From Chlorobiaceae bacterium (GTDB lineage: Bacteria > Bacteroidota > Chlorobiia > Chlorobiales > Chlorobiaceae), in assembly GCA_013334865.1 (NCBI GenBank), contig JAAXWS010000008.1:1-64000 (forward strand): a stretch of DNA of 64,000 bases. Reading direction: 5' to 3'. The notes under the pieces are model-generated. The model worked only from the letters and a program-made list of their open reading frames with translations, was not told where the DNA came from and searched no databases. Shown here piece after piece: positions 8,162 to 19,995 of this stretch. Position 1 is the stretch's first letter. The number at the start of each line of letters is the position of its first letter. The position numbers and the translations under genes are program-made.

Positions 8162-9034
8162 CTTCGACTCCCTGTCGTACGGCACCCCTGACTCGGAGGG
8201 CGGGGTCGAACGGCCGACGAAGCCGGCGAGCACCACGAGGGTGATCACGTAGGGCAGGGACTGCACCAGTTGCGTCGGCAGCCAGCCGGTCTGCACCCAC
8301 ATCTGCATGGCTTCGGTCAGCGCGAAGAGCAGGCTTGCCAGGGCCGCACCGACCGGCGACCACTTGCCGATGATCATCGCCGCCAGGGCGATGTATCCCC
8401 TTCCGGCGGACATGTTGTCCGTAAAGCTGTGCTGCTGGTAGACGAGGAACGCCCCGCCGAGCGCCGCCAGGGCCCCGGACAGCAGCACGCCGGAGTAGCG
8501 CATCCCACTGACACCCACACCGGCGGTCTCGACTGCCTTGGCGCTTTCGCCGACCGCACGCAGCCGGAGCCCGAAAGGGGTCCTGAACATGACGAACTGG
8601 CCGATCACGACCGAGGCCACCGCAAGCAGGAACAGGGGATCGACGAGCACCGACGGCGTCTCCATGCCGGCGATGCGCGAAGAGTTCATGGCGCTGCCGA
8701 AGAGCAGGGAGAGGCCGAATCGGGTCGCCCCCATCACCAGGATGTTGATGGCGATGCCGCTGACGATCTGGTCGGCCTTGAGCGTGATCGTCACGAAACC
8801 GTGCAGCAGTGCGACAAGGAGGCCGAGCAGCATTGCGCAGCCGACGCCTGCCCAGGCAGAACCGGTCAGCGCCTGGCCCGTAGCGGCACCGAAGGCCCCG
8901 GCAAGCAGCAATCCCTCAAGGGCGAGATTGACAACCCCGCCTCGCTCGGAAAAGCATGCGCCCACCGACGCGAACAGGTACGGCACCGAGATCCTGAGCA
9001 CCTGGAGGAGGAAAGCCAGAGCTGCGATTTCCAT
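8153..9034 (-). CDS. ABC transporter permease, nucleoside/simple-sugar type (BPD_transp_2)
   Basis: This 293-residue integral membrane protein has about eight hydrophobic segments. Typical blocks of the nucleoside/ribose-type permease are FSERGGVVNLALEG near residue 28, ADQIVSGIAINILVMG, FGLRLRAVGE, and GRGYIALAAMIIGKWSP. Such permeases work as a heterodimer with a second permease, a double-domain ATPase and a BMP-type lipoprotein. None is adjacent: ppdK is divergent on one side and elbB convergent on the other. The transporter's other parts must be elsewhere, or this gene is an orphan. Confidence 0.85.
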   Translation of the reverse strand: MEIAALAFLLQVLRISVPYLFASVGACFSERGGVVNLALEGLLLAGAFGAATGQALTGSAWAGVGCAMLLGLLVALLHGFVTITLKADQIVSGIAINILVMGATRFGLSLLFGSAMNSSRIAGMETPSVLVDPLFLLAVASVVIGQFVMFRTPFGLRLRAVGESAKAVETAGVGVSGMRYSGVLLSGALAALGGAFLVYQQHSFTDNMSAGRGYIALAAMIIGKWSPVGAALASLLFALTEAMQMWVQTGWLPTQLVQSLPYVITLVVLAGFVGRSTPPSESGVPYDRESKSA

Positions 9035-9201
9035 TCCTGAAAGTAATTTGGACGTTATCCGGATTTTTCCGGAGAGTTTTGTTAAATTTATGATCTGAAA
9101 ATTAGCGAACCATCATCGTTTTTTTCGGATTTTCCGTTGTTTTTTCCGGGTTTGCCCACGTGGGGCGGCCTGCTCATTCACTCTATTTACTCCAGACAAC
9201 A

Positions 9202-11946
9202 ATGCCGAATTCTCACGTTGACGAATCAGCAGCCAAGCAATACATCTACAGTTTTGCCGGTGGAGCTGCAGAGGGAGACGCCTCCATGAAAAACCTTCTT
9301 GGCGGCAAAGGTGCGAACCTTGCAGAGATGGCGAACATAGGCCTTCCTGTCCCGCCCGGATTCACCATTTCGACTGAAGTCTGCACCTACTACTACGATA
9401 ACCAGAAGAACTACCCGGCAAACCTCTTCGACAGGGACATCCCCGCTGCGATGAAGAAGATCGAGGAGTACCTGGGCAAGGGCTTCGGCGATCCTGAAAA
9501 CCCGCTCCTCGTCTCGGTCCGCTCCGGCGCCCGCGCCTCCATGCCCGGCATGATGGACACCATCCTCAACCTCGGCCTGAACGACACGACCGTCGAGGGC
9601 CTTGCCCGCAAGTCGGGCAACGAGCGTTTTGCCTGGGACTGCTACCGCCGCTTCGTATCGATGTACGGCGACGTGGTGCTCGACCTCAAGCCGGCCGACA
9701 AGAAGCAGATCGACCCCTTCGAGGAGATCCTGGAGCACAAGAAGCATGAGCTGGGCATCACCCTCGACACCGAGTTCGGCGTCGACGACCTGAAGGACCT
9801 CGTGGCGAAATACAAGAAAGCGATCCTCGAAAAGACCGGCAAGACCTTCCCAGAGAACCCCGTCGAGCAGCTCCGCGGTGCCATCGGCGCCGTGTTCAAC
9901 AGCTGGAACAACGAGCGCGCCATCGTCTACCGCAAACTGAACCACATCCCCGGCTACTGGGGCACCGCCTGCAACGTCCAGGCGATGGTGTTCGGCAACA
10001 TGGGCGAAGACTGCGGCACCGGCGTGGCATTCACCCGAGATGCCGCCGCCGGCGACAACATCTTCTACGGTGAGTTCCTGATGAACGCCCAGGGCGAGGA
10101 CGTCGTGGCCGGCACCAGGACCCCGCTCAAGATCGAGCAGCTCGCCAGGGAGAACCCGCCCATCTACGCGCAGCTCGAAGAGATCCGTTCGATCCTCGAG
10201 AAGCATTACCGCGACATGATGGACATCGAGTTCACCATCGAGAGCAACAAGCTCTTCATGCTGCAGTGCCGCGTCGGCAAGCGTACCGGCTTCGCCGCCA
10301 TCAAGATCGCCGTCGACATGTTCAACGAAGGGCTGATCGACGAGAAGGAGGTGCTCAAGAGGATCGAGCCCGAGCAGCTCAACCAGCTCCTCCGCCCTGT
10401 CTTCGACCTCAACGAGAAGCGCGCCGCCATCGAGGCAGGCAGGCTGCTCGCCACCGGCCTGAACGCCGGCCCCGGCGCCGCATGCGGCAAGATCTACTTC
10501 AACGCCGAGGACGCCCAGGAGGGCGCCAAGCGAGGCGAAGAGGTGATCCTGGTCAGGATCGAAACCTCGCCCGAAGACATCAAGGGCATGGCGGCTTCCG
10601 AAGGCATCCTGACGGAGCGCGGCGGCATGACCTCGCACGCGGCCCTCGTCGCCCGCCAGATGGGCAAGGTCTGCGTCGCAGGCTGCGGCGCCCTGAGGAT
10701 CGACTACAAGGCCGGCGAGATGCGCGTCAACGGCAACGACATCGTCCTCAAGGAGGGTGATTACCTCTCGATCGACGGCAGCACCGGCGAAGTGATCGCC
10801 GGCCAGGTCAGGACCAAGAACTCCGAGATCCTCGAAGTCTTGATCGACAAGACCCTGAAACCGGAGGACGCACCGACCTGGAAGATCTACGACCAGCTCA
10901 TGCAGTGGGCCGACAAGTACCGCAAGCTCAACATCCGCACCAACGCCGACCAGCCCGACCAGGCCGAGATCGCCCTCACCTTCGGCGCAGAAGGCATCGG
11001 CCTCTGCCGTACCGAGCACATGTTCTTCGGCGGCGACCGCATCGACGCGATGCGCGAGATGATCCTCGCCGACGACGTCGCCGGACGCAAGGCGGCCCTC
11101 GACAAGCTGCTCCCCTACCAGCGCAATGACTTCTACGGCCTCTTCAAGGCCATGGGCGCCCGACCGGTCACCATCAGGCTCCTCGATCCCCCGCTGCACG
11201 AGTTCCTGCCGCACACCGACGCCGAGATCGACGACCTCGCCGGCAAGATCGGCAAATCCAGCGCCGAGATCAAGGCACGCATCCAGAGCCTGCACGAGTT
11301 CAACCCGATGCTCGGCCTGCGCGGCTGCCGCCTTGGCATCCTGCACCCTGAGATCATCGTCATGCAGGCCCGCGCCATCATCGAGGCCGCCTGCAGGATC
11401 AAGAAGGAGGGCCAGGATATCGTGCCGGAGATCATGGTACCGCTCGTCAGCACCGTCAAGGAGCTCGAGATCACCAGCGAGATCATCCACAAGACCGCCC
11501 GCAGCGTCATCGCAGAGCAGGGTGTCGGCGTCAAGTACCTGGTCGGCACCATGATCGAGGTCCCGCGCGCCGCACTCACCTCCGACCAGATCGCCAAGGC
11601 GGCCGACTTCTTCAGCTACGGCACCAACGACCTGACCCAGATGGGCCTCGGCATGAGCCGCGACGACTCCGGCCAGTTCCTGCCGATCTACCAGCAGCAG
11701 GAGATCTTCGAGCGCGACCCGTTCGAAAGCATCGACAAGGACGGCGTCGGCCGCCTGCTCAGCATGTCGGCCAAAGAGGGCCGCGCGGTCAAGCCGGACC
11801 TCAAGCTCGGCATCTGCGGCGAGCACGGCGGCGACCCTGCCACGGTCGAGTTCTGCCACGCGACCGGCCTGAACTACGTCTCCTGCAGCCCGTTCCGCGT
11901 TCCGATCGCACGCCTGGCCGCAGCCCGCGCTGCGCTCCTGGACTGA
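9202..11946 (+). CDS. ppdK: Pyruvate, phosphate dikinase
   Basis: PPDK interconverts pyruvate, ATP and phosphate with PEP, AMP and PPi. In green sulfur bacteria it drives PEP formation downstream of the reductive TCA cycle (family knowledge). From the ATG at 9202 the protein has 914 residues. The N-terminal ATP-binding domain begins with [12 protein letters not shown]. The swivelling phosphohistidine is His479 in [16 protein letters not shown], and the C-terminal PEP barrel carries catalytic Cys872 in [11 protein letters not shown]. An earlier in-frame ATG at 9160 would add an unconserved leader. A strong terminator follows the gene. Confidence 0.97.
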   Translation: MPNSHVDESAAKQYIYSFAGGAAEGDASMKNLLGGKGANLAEMANIGLPVPPGFTISTEVCTYYYDNQKNYPANLFDRDIPAAMKKIEEYLGKGFGDPENPLLVSVRSGARASMPGMMDTILNLGLNDTTVEGLARKSGNERFAWDCYRRFVSMYGDVVLDLKPADKKQIDPFEEILEHKKHELGITLDTEFGVDDLKDLVAKYKKAILEKTGKTFPENPVEQLRGAIGAVFNSWNNERAIVYRKLNHIPGYWGTACNVQAMVFGNMGEDCGTGVAFTRDAAAGDNIFYGEFLMNAQGEDVVAGTRTPLKIEQLARENPPIYAQLEEIRSILEKHYRDMMDIEFTIESNKLFMLQCRVGKRTGFAAIKIAVDMFNEGLIDEKEVLKRIEPEQLNQLLRPVFDLNEKRAAIEAGRLLATGLNAGPGAACGKIYFNAEDAQEGAKRGEEVILVRIETSPEDIKGMAASEGILTERGGMTSHAALVARQMGKVCVAGCGALRIDYKAGEMRVNGNDIVLKEGDYLSIDGSTGEVIAGQVRTKNSEILEVLIDKTLKPEDAPTWKIYDQLMQWADKYRKLNIRTNADQPDQAEIALTFGAEGIGLCRTEHMFFGGDRIDAMREMILADDVAGRKAALDKLLPYQRNDFYGLFKAMGARPVTIRLLDPPLHEFLPHTDAEIDDLAGKIGKSSAEIKARIQSLHEFNPMLGLRGCRLGILHPEIIVMQARAIIEAACRIKKEGQDIVPEIMVPLVSTVKELEITSEIIHKTARSVIAEQGVGVKYLVGTMIEVPRAALTSDQIAKAADFFSYGTNDLTQMGLGMSRDDSGQFLPIYQQQEIFERDPFESIDKDGVGRLLSMSAKEGRAVKPDLKLGICGEHGGDPATVEFCHATGLNYVSCSPFRVPIARLAAARAALLD

Positions 11947-11971
11947 TCAGGCAGGAGAAGGCACACAACAC

Positions 11972-12005
11972 AAAAAAGGCTGTCCCGAAAGGGGCAGCCT
12001 TTTTT
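11972..12005 (+). terminator. Rho-independent terminator of ppdK
   Basis: A stem AAAAAAGGCTG.CCC, a GAAA loop, then GGG.CAGCC is followed by six T residues, 26 bp after the ppdK stop. The A tract on the left arm makes it potentially bidirectional. Confidence 0.95.
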
Positions 12006-12041
12006 GTTGGTGTGAGTGCCATTATTTCCCGCCTGCCTCCT

Positions 12042-12120
12042 CCCCGGGCTGAAACCCGGGGCAACACAAGAGAATGTAAGATTGAATGTCCGCAGGGTTG
12101 AAACCCTGCTGAATATGGGA
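12042..12120 (-). repeat. Single copy of the two-hairpin element related to the 76-bp array
   Basis: Read on the minus strand, this carries the same words as the 1-361 array in the same order: TTCAGCAGGG.TTTCAACCC, CGGACATTCA, CTTACATTCTCTT, TTGCCCCGGGTTTCA. Both stems are complete here: GCAGGGTT with AACCCTGC at about 12092-12109, and CCCCGGG with CCCGGGG at 12042-12061. It lies between the ppdK terminator and the exonuclease gene. It is a degenerate interspersed relative of the array, not an exact copy. Confidence 0.85.
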
Positions 12121-12180
12121 CGTCGTCACCTGGAGTTCCCGAAGGGTGAGGGCTCACCCAAGACTCGCATCAGGAGATGT

Positions 12181-12816
12181 TTACCTCGCGAGCGAGGAGA
12201 GGTAACGGTGGGCGTAGAGGCGGTCGATCCTCGAGAGTTCGATGAGCTGGCCGAAGGTTACCGTCCGCACCCCGTAGAGCCTCTCGATCCGGCCGAGCAT
12301 GTCCTGCCAGAGCGATGCGGTCATCTCGGCATCGGCCAGGGCGCGGTGGAAGCTGCCCGCAGGCCTGATGCCTGCATGGGAAACCAGGGTCTGGAGCCTG
12401 TAGTTCGGTGCGTCGAGATAGATGCGCCTCGCCACCAGCAGCGAGCAGCAACATGCTCCGTCGAAAGCCCGGCTGGCGCGTTTGAGCTCGGCATCGAGGA
12501 AGCGACGGTCGAACGAGGCGTTGTGGGCGACGATGTTCCTCCCGTCGATGAACCCCGCGAATTCGGCCATCACCTCTTCGCATCGGGGCTGCCCTTTCAG
12601 CATGTCGTTGGTGATGCCGGTATACCCTTCTATGAAGGGACTGATCCTGAAACCGGGATTCATCAGCTTCTGGAAGCGGTTGACGATCGAGCCGTTTTCG
12701 ATGAGCACCGCACCGATCTCGATGGCCCGGTCGCCATACTGGGGCGACAGCCCGGTCGTCTCGAAATCCAGGACCACGACCGTTTCGGGCGTTGCCGCCT
12801 TCAGTTCGTCAGCCAT
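12181..12816 (-). CDS. 3'-5' exonuclease, DnaQ/PolC epsilon-like (DEDDh)
   Basis: The 211-residue protein has all five DEDDh residues: Asp17 and Glu19 in VVLDFETTG, Asp103 in [11 protein letters not shown], and His157 and Asp162 in [25 protein letters not shown] and the length fit stand-alone exonucleases of the DNA polymerase III epsilon family. It may serve in proofreading or nucleic-acid clean-up; there is no polymerase gene beside it. A GC-rich inverted repeat lies just upstream. Confidence 0.9.
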   Translation of the reverse strand: MADELKAATPETVVVLDFETTGLSPQYGDRAIEIGAVLIENGSIVNRFQKLMNPGFRISPFIEGYTGITNDMLKGQPRCEEVMAEFAGFIDGRNIVAHNASFDRRFLDAELKRASRAFDGACCCSLLVARRIYLDAPNYRLQTLVSHAGIRPAGSFHRALADAEMTASLWQDMLGRIERLYGVRTVTFGQLIELSRIDRLYAHRYLSSLAR

Positions 12817-12836
12817 GCGATGTCACGTGAAATCCG

Positions 12837-12866
12837 GGCGCCCCGGCAAGCGGGGCCAGGGGCGCC
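12837..12866. terminator. GC-rich inverted repeat
   Basis: GGCGCCCC at 12837-12844 pairs with GGGGCGCC at 12859-12866. It sits between the frameshifted membrane-protein gene and the exonuclease gene, both on the minus strand. There is no T run, so it may be a pause or attenuator instead of a classical terminator. Confidence 0.4.
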
Positions 12867-12902
12867 GTCATGGAGAAGAGGGATAGATCGGCCGCGAAAC
12901 GG

Positions 12903-13092
12903 TCACGCATCACCATACCTCTTGGTCGAAATGCCGGGGATCGTGTAAAGCTGGCAGTAGCCTCCCTCTGCCGTCAGCAGGAAGGCCAGCCCGAGGGCTC
13001 CGAAGAATTTCTCGAATGCGATGGCGAACACCAGCAGGATCGCACTGATCAGGGCACGGACTGAAGTCCGTCTGACCCATTTTTTTCTCCAT
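12903..13092 (-). pseudogene. Small membrane protein (DUF2892-like), frameshifted in an A7 run
   Basis: From the ATG at 13092 the frame reads MEKKMG and then a non-membrane, unfamiliar sequence. If one A is removed from the seven-A run (minus-strand reading of 13086-13080), the product is a coherent 62-residue protein. It begins MEKKWVRRTSVRALI, has a hydrophobic helix LLVFAIAFEKFFGALGLAFL, and ends GGYCQLYTIPGISTKRYGDA with a stop at 12903-12905. This resembles DUF2892 inner-membrane proteins, whose ends read G.CPLY...GI.T. It is a true frameshift, a slippage-expressed gene, or a sequencing error. Confidence 0.6.
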
Positions 13093-13220
13093 GGCTGCTC
13101 TGTTAAAAGGTTGTTGTTCCGGTTTTTCCTATATGCAGGGAACTGCTTCAGAAAAAGGCGGTTGAAAATATACGAAAAGAGAGGGCGCTGAAAAACGCCG
13201 GAGGCATCCCGGAAACGGCC

Positions 13221-13508
13221 TCATCCCACCCTGGCCGGGTTGGCGCCGCACCGGGGGCACAGGGATGCGTCGGAAGGCAGGAGGGCACCGCAGTATGGGC
13301 AAGTGGCCGAGGCCACGGGCGTGGCCTCGACGCCATGGGAGGTAAGGATGACGGCGATCAACCCGAAGATGCTGAAGATCAGCCCTGCGGCAAGCCACCC
13401 GAGGATCGCGGTACCCCGGTACCCTTTGCTCCGGGCGATGATCATGCAGGCCATACCGCATCCGGCGCTCATCACGAAAATGAACATCCAGCTGGAGAGA
13501 TCCATCAT
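13221..13508 (-). CDS. Membrane protein with C-terminal zinc ribbon
   Basis: The 95-residue protein has two predicted membrane helices (about residues 7-24 and 34-55) and a C-terminal zinc ribbon with Cys70-x2-Cys73 and Cys84-x2-Cys87. The layout resembles small zinc-ribbon membrane proteins of unknown function found widely in bacteria. No function can be given. It lies 129 bp upstream of the frameshifted small membrane gene on the same strand. Confidence 0.75.
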   Translation of the reverse strand: MMDLSSWMFIFVMSAGCGMACMIIARSKGYRGTAILGWLAAGLIFSIFGLIAVILTSHGVEATPVASATCPYCGALLPSDASLCPRCGANPARVG

Positions 13509-13755
13509 ATCGTACAGGTGTTACTGTTGGCGTGGAATCCGGTGCCGCGCCTACCCGGCGGGACATACCATGCCGAAATATACGCACAACGTCAGCAAAA
13601 AATCCATCCCCCCGCATCGCAGGCCGTACCATGACACTCCCTGCCGGAGTTCCGTCCGCCTATGGCACAAACCGTAAGTTTTGATATATTTCCCCTGACC
13701 CCCACCGAACAATTCCCCCCTTGAAGCAACCTTCGTTCGATACGCATAGCCACCT

Positions 13756-16479
13756 ATGTCTACTGAAAACAATGATTTCAGGTTGTTCAAGGATTTTCCC
13801 GATGCGGTTCTTGTCATGGACCGGGACGGGACGATTCTCGACGCAAACGACGCATTCTCATGCCGGTTCCTCCGCGGTCAGCAGGAGCTCCGGTCCCGGA
13901 ACATCTATGAGCTGCTGCCAGCTGTCCGCCAGCCCGGGCTGACGGACAGCTGGCGGAAACATGCCGGCGAGGTGCTCCGGACCGGCAGGCACCAGGTTTT
14001 CGAGGAGGAGATGTGCGGAACGCCCTGGCAACACGCCTTCTATCCGGTATGCCCGGATGACGGGTCAGCCTCCCGCCTGCTCGTGATCCTCCAGGAGATC
14101 ACCGGGACAAAGCTTGAAGAGCTCCGGAACCGAAACGAAAACCTCGTCTTCAAGTCACTCCTCGATGCCGTCCCTTTGGCTGTCTTCATCCTTGACGAAC
14201 AGGGGCTGCTGGCCGGTTGCAACGACTATGCGTTCGAGCTGTTCGGCGACCGGAACCGCGAAATACGCAATAACGACCCGATCGACCTCTTCCATCCTGA
14301 AGACAGGGAGCATATCAGGGCCAGGCTCCTCTACACCCTGGAATCGGGCGAGGCCGGCTCCTTTGAAGCGAGGATGTGCATCCGCGGCAACCGGGAGCCG
14401 ACGAGGTGGTTCAGGGTGTACGCAAGGAAAACCCTGATCTGCGGGCGGGCATACCTCGTGGTGGCCGGGATCGATATCGACGAGAGGATACAGGCGGAGG
14501 AAAAGGTTTACGGGAACAACCGGTGGCTGAACATGGCCATGAAATCTGCGGATTCGGGAGTCTGGGACTGGAACGTCAAAACCGGGGCGCTCCAGTGGTC
14601 GGACCAGGTCTGGCCGCTGTACGGTCTGGCGAAAGCGCAGCATGCCCCCTCGTTCGAACTCTGGGCAGCCGCCATCCACCCCGACGATCGGGATATGGCC
14701 GTCACCGCCCTCGAGAGTGCCGCACGGCAGAAGGCCGCATTGAATTTCGAGTTCCGCGTTTGCCACCCTGACGGTTCGATCCACTGGATCATGGCCAGCG
14801 GCAAGCCGATCATCGACGAACAAGGGGAGGTGTACCGTTACTGCGGCACGGCCATCGACATTTCCGAGCAGAAGCAGATCGAAAGCGAGCTCCTGCGGAG
14901 CCGCGCGCATCTGGACATCGCACTCGAGAAATGCCACATCGGGTGGTGGGAGATGAACCTCGAGGAGCACACCGTGCTCAGGACGCTGGAACACGCCCGC
15001 ATTTTCGGTTACGATTCCCTGCTGTCGGAATGGTCGTTCGAGCACTTTATCGGCCACGTCATACCTGAAGAGCGGGCAAGGATCGAGTCGATCGTCTTCG
15101 AATCGATCGAAAAGCGACGCGACTACGCATTCGAGTGCCGGATCGCCAGTGCGACCGGGGATGCCCGCTGGATCTGGACCTCCGGCACCCTCCGGTTCGA
15201 CCGTCACGGCAAGCCGACCCATCTCCTCGGCATCGTCCAGGACATCACCGGACGCAAACGGGAGGAGGAGGAGTTCGAGAAACTGCAGACCCTTTTCCTG
15301 CAATCGCAGAAGCTGGAACTTGTCGGGCAACTGGCAGGGGGAATCGCGCACGACTTCAACAACGCACTGACGGCCATCCTCGGCAATATCGAACTGCTGT
15401 TCGAACGGGTCGGCCGCTCATCGCCGCTCGCGGAACACATCACCGACATCGAAAAATCGGCTGAGCGCTCGGCCAACCTGACACGGCAGCTCCTCGCATT
15501 CGCACGCAAGGAGGCGGCCAGCCCGAAAGAGCTCCTCCTGAACCAGGAGATCGAGAAACTGCTCCCGATGCTCAGGGGGCTCATCGGTCCCCAGATCCAG
15601 TTCGTCTGGAAGCCGGACGCGAGGGAACATGGCATCCACATCGACCCGTCGCAGCTCGACCAGATCATCATCAACCTCTGCATCAATTCGAGGGACGCGA
15701 TCGGCGACAGGGGCGTCATCACGATCGAAACCGGCAGCGAACGGGTCCGCCCGGCCGACTGCGCCATGGGACACCCCTGCCAGATCGCCGGCGACTATGT
15801 CAAGATCCTCGTCTCCGATACGGGAAGCGGCATCGACCCCAAAACGCTTCCCCATATCTTCGAGCCATTCTTCACCACGAAAGAGGTAGGCAAGGGCACC
15901 GGCCTGGGGCTCTCGACGGTCTATGGCGTACTGAAACAGAACCACGGTTTCGTCGACTGCATGACCGGGCACGGACAAGGCACGACCTTCATCGTCTACC
16001 TGCCCAGGCATGATGACTCCTCCGGAGGGAACGGGAAAGAGGATCGGGAAGAGGCCCTGCAGCATGCCGGGGCGACGATCCTGCTCGTCGAGGACGAATC
16101 GAGCATCCTCAACATGCTGACGGTACTCCTGGATGATCGGGGCTTCACGATACTCGGCGCGAAAGATGCACAGACGGCCATAACCAATTCGGAGCTGCAC
16201 CCGGACGGCATCGACCTGCTGATCACCGATATCGTCCTGCCCGACATGAACGGGGTCAGGCTGAGCGACCGGCTCCAGGAGCGACGGCCAGGCCTCAAGA
16301 CGCTCTTCATGTCGGGATATGCCCAGGAGCTGATCGTGCACTACGACAAACTGGCCGAAGGCATCAATTTCCTTCAGAAACCGTTCTCCATCAACGCCTT
16401 CATGAACATGGTCGACCAGATGCTGCAATGCGCCCCAAAGGTCGAGACGCTGCCTTGCAGGACACCGTCATCAGGCTGA
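13756..16479 (+). CDS. Hybrid sensor histidine kinase with multiple PAS domains and a receiver
   Basis: The 907-residue protein is soluble, with no clear membrane segment. About four or five PAS/PAC domains fill residues 1-510, with repeated signatures such as VLVMDRDGTILDANDAF, AAIHPDDRDMA and GTAIDISEQKQ. The HisKA box GGIAHDFNNALTAILGN has the phosphoacceptor His532. An ATPase domain follows, with NLCINSRDAI, SDTGSGIDP, FEPFFTTK and GKGTGLGLSTV. The C-terminal receiver has Asp825 in LLITDIVLPDMNG. No response regulator lies beside it. The input signal is unknown; PAS domains suggest redox, light or ligand sensing. Confidence 0.92.
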   Translation: MSTENNDFRLFKDFPDAVLVMDRDGTILDANDAFSCRFLRGQQELRSRNIYELLPAVRQPGLTDSWRKHAGEVLRTGRHQVFEEEMCGTPWQHAFYPVCPDDGSASRLLVILQEITGTKLEELRNRNENLVFKSLLDAVPLAVFILDEQGLLAGCNDYAFELFGDRNREIRNNDPIDLFHPEDREHIRARLLYTLESGEAGSFEARMCIRGNREPTRWFRVYARKTLICGRAYLVVAGIDIDERIQAEEKVYGNNRWLNMAMKSADSGVWDWNVKTGALQWSDQVWPLYGLAKAQHAPSFELWAAAIHPDDRDMAVTALESAARQKAALNFEFRVCHPDGSIHWIMASGKPIIDEQGEVYRYCGTAIDISEQKQIESELLRSRAHLDIALEKCHIGWWEMNLEEHTVLRTLEHARIFGYDSLLSEWSFEHFIGHVIPEERARIESIVFESIEKRRDYAFECRIASATGDARWIWTSGTLRFDRHGKPTHLLGIVQDITGRKREEEEFEKLQTLFLQSQKLELVGQLAGGIAHDFNNALTAILGNIELLFERVGRSSPLAEHITDIEKSAERSANLTRQLLAFARKEAASPKELLLNQEIEKLLPMLRGLIGPQIQFVWKPDAREHGIHIDPSQLDQIIINLCINSRDAIGDRGVITIETGSERVRPADCAMGHPCQIAGDYVKILVSDTGSGIDPKTLPHIFEPFFTTKEVGKGTGLGLSTVYGVLKQNHGFVDCMTGHGQGTTFIVYLPRHDDSSGGNGKEDREEALQHAGATILLVEDESSILNMLTVLLDDRGFTILGAKDAQTAITNSELHPDGIDLLITDIVLPDMNGVRLSDRLQERRPGLKTLFMSGYAQELIVHYDKLAEGINFLQKPFSINAFMNMVDQMLQCAPKVETLPCRTPSSG

Positions 16480-16513
16480 AACCGCCCAACACACGGTTCG
16501 GCACTCCGAAAAC

Positions 16514-16568
16514 GACGGTAGGCTTCCGGGATCACGCCGAACTGGCGCTCTCCCGGAAGCCTACCGTC
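16514..16568. terminator. Long-armed inverted repeat at a convergent junction
   Basis: Perfect 18-bp arms at 16514-16531 and 16551-16568 (inner half TAGGCTTCCGGGA and its complement) surround a 19-nt loop. The histidine kinase and the HiPIP-like gene converge here, so a shared terminator is the simplest reading. No T run follows. Confidence 0.65.
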
Positions 16569-16594
16569 ACGACAGCCGTCAGGCGACCGTTCGT

Positions 16595-16762
16595 TTATTT
16601 CTGCTCCGACTCCTTCTTCTTGAAGAAATTGCAGCCGCCCTCGGCGATGACATCCTTGCCGAAGCAGGTGCCTGCCGCCGGGTTGGAAGGGTTGAGGGTG
16701 AAGCTCTGGCACTCCTGGCACTGCTTGCCGGGTTCAGCCTTCGGATTGTACATGGGTTCCAT
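16595..16762 (-). CDS. HiPIP-like small iron-sulfur protein (55 aa)
   Basis: The frame encodes 55 residues starting MEPMYNPKAEPGKQ. Four cysteines at 15, 18, 33 and 44 are arranged as CQECQSF, GTCFGKDV and EGGCNFFKKK. This matches the core of high-potential iron-sulfur proteins (CxxC..F..GxC..GK.V.A.GwC..), which bind one [4Fe-4S] cluster. HiPIPs usually carry a Tat signal peptide and act in the periplasm; here there is no leader at all. A cytoplasmic electron carrier or a small structural subunit is possible. The stop at 16595 lies 27 bp from the convergent terminator repeat. Confidence 0.75.
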   Translation of the reverse strand: MEPMYNPKAEPGKQCQECQSFTLNPSNPAAGTCFGKDVIAEGGCNFFKKKESEQK

Positions 16763-17002
16763 GACGTTCGATCGGTTTATCGGTTATGATGCATGTTGAT
16801 GCGTCCCTGAGTACGGACAGCTGGAATATACATCGCCGCTTCGATTTTCACAGGTTTTTTCAACGGGGTGAAACGTTATGCATCCACGCCCCGTTGAACC
16901 CGTTACCGCGATATTCCGTTGGCGATTGGCGGAACATTCCTAGATTAGTGTACAGTCTTAAGGGCACTTTTTTTTGCCGTAGCGGAGAGCTTCACCAAAT
17001 TC
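16763..17002. other. Divergent intergenic region between the HiPIP-like gene and uvrA
   Basis: It must hold the promoters of both flanking genes. An 8-bp inverted repeat, CAACGGGG (16861-16868) and CCCCGTTG (16889-16896), is visible. I see no SOS box or other recognisable operator. Confidence 0.4.
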
Positions 17003-19849
<2,847 letters not shown>

Positions 19850-19995
19850 GTCTTATGGGTCGGATGGGTCCTATGGGAGGTAGGGGCCTCAGGTGGGCAG
19901 TTCTCCCTGCCCATCGAAATCGCTATCGAAACCGTAATCGAGAAAGCAGGCTCACGCAGTTTTGCTTAAAGTGGTCAGGAATCGAGTTTTTTCGC

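Noticed and set aside
9226-11859. 877-residue minus-strand open frame opposite ppdK
   Set aside because: It is a shadow caused by high GC and codon bias of ppdK; composition is rich in Val, Leu, Asp and Gly with no recognisable domain.
13551-13817. 88-residue minus-strand open frame upstream of the zinc-ribbon gene
   Set aside because: It overlaps the histidine kinase start, has no conserved look, and sits in a divergent promoter region.
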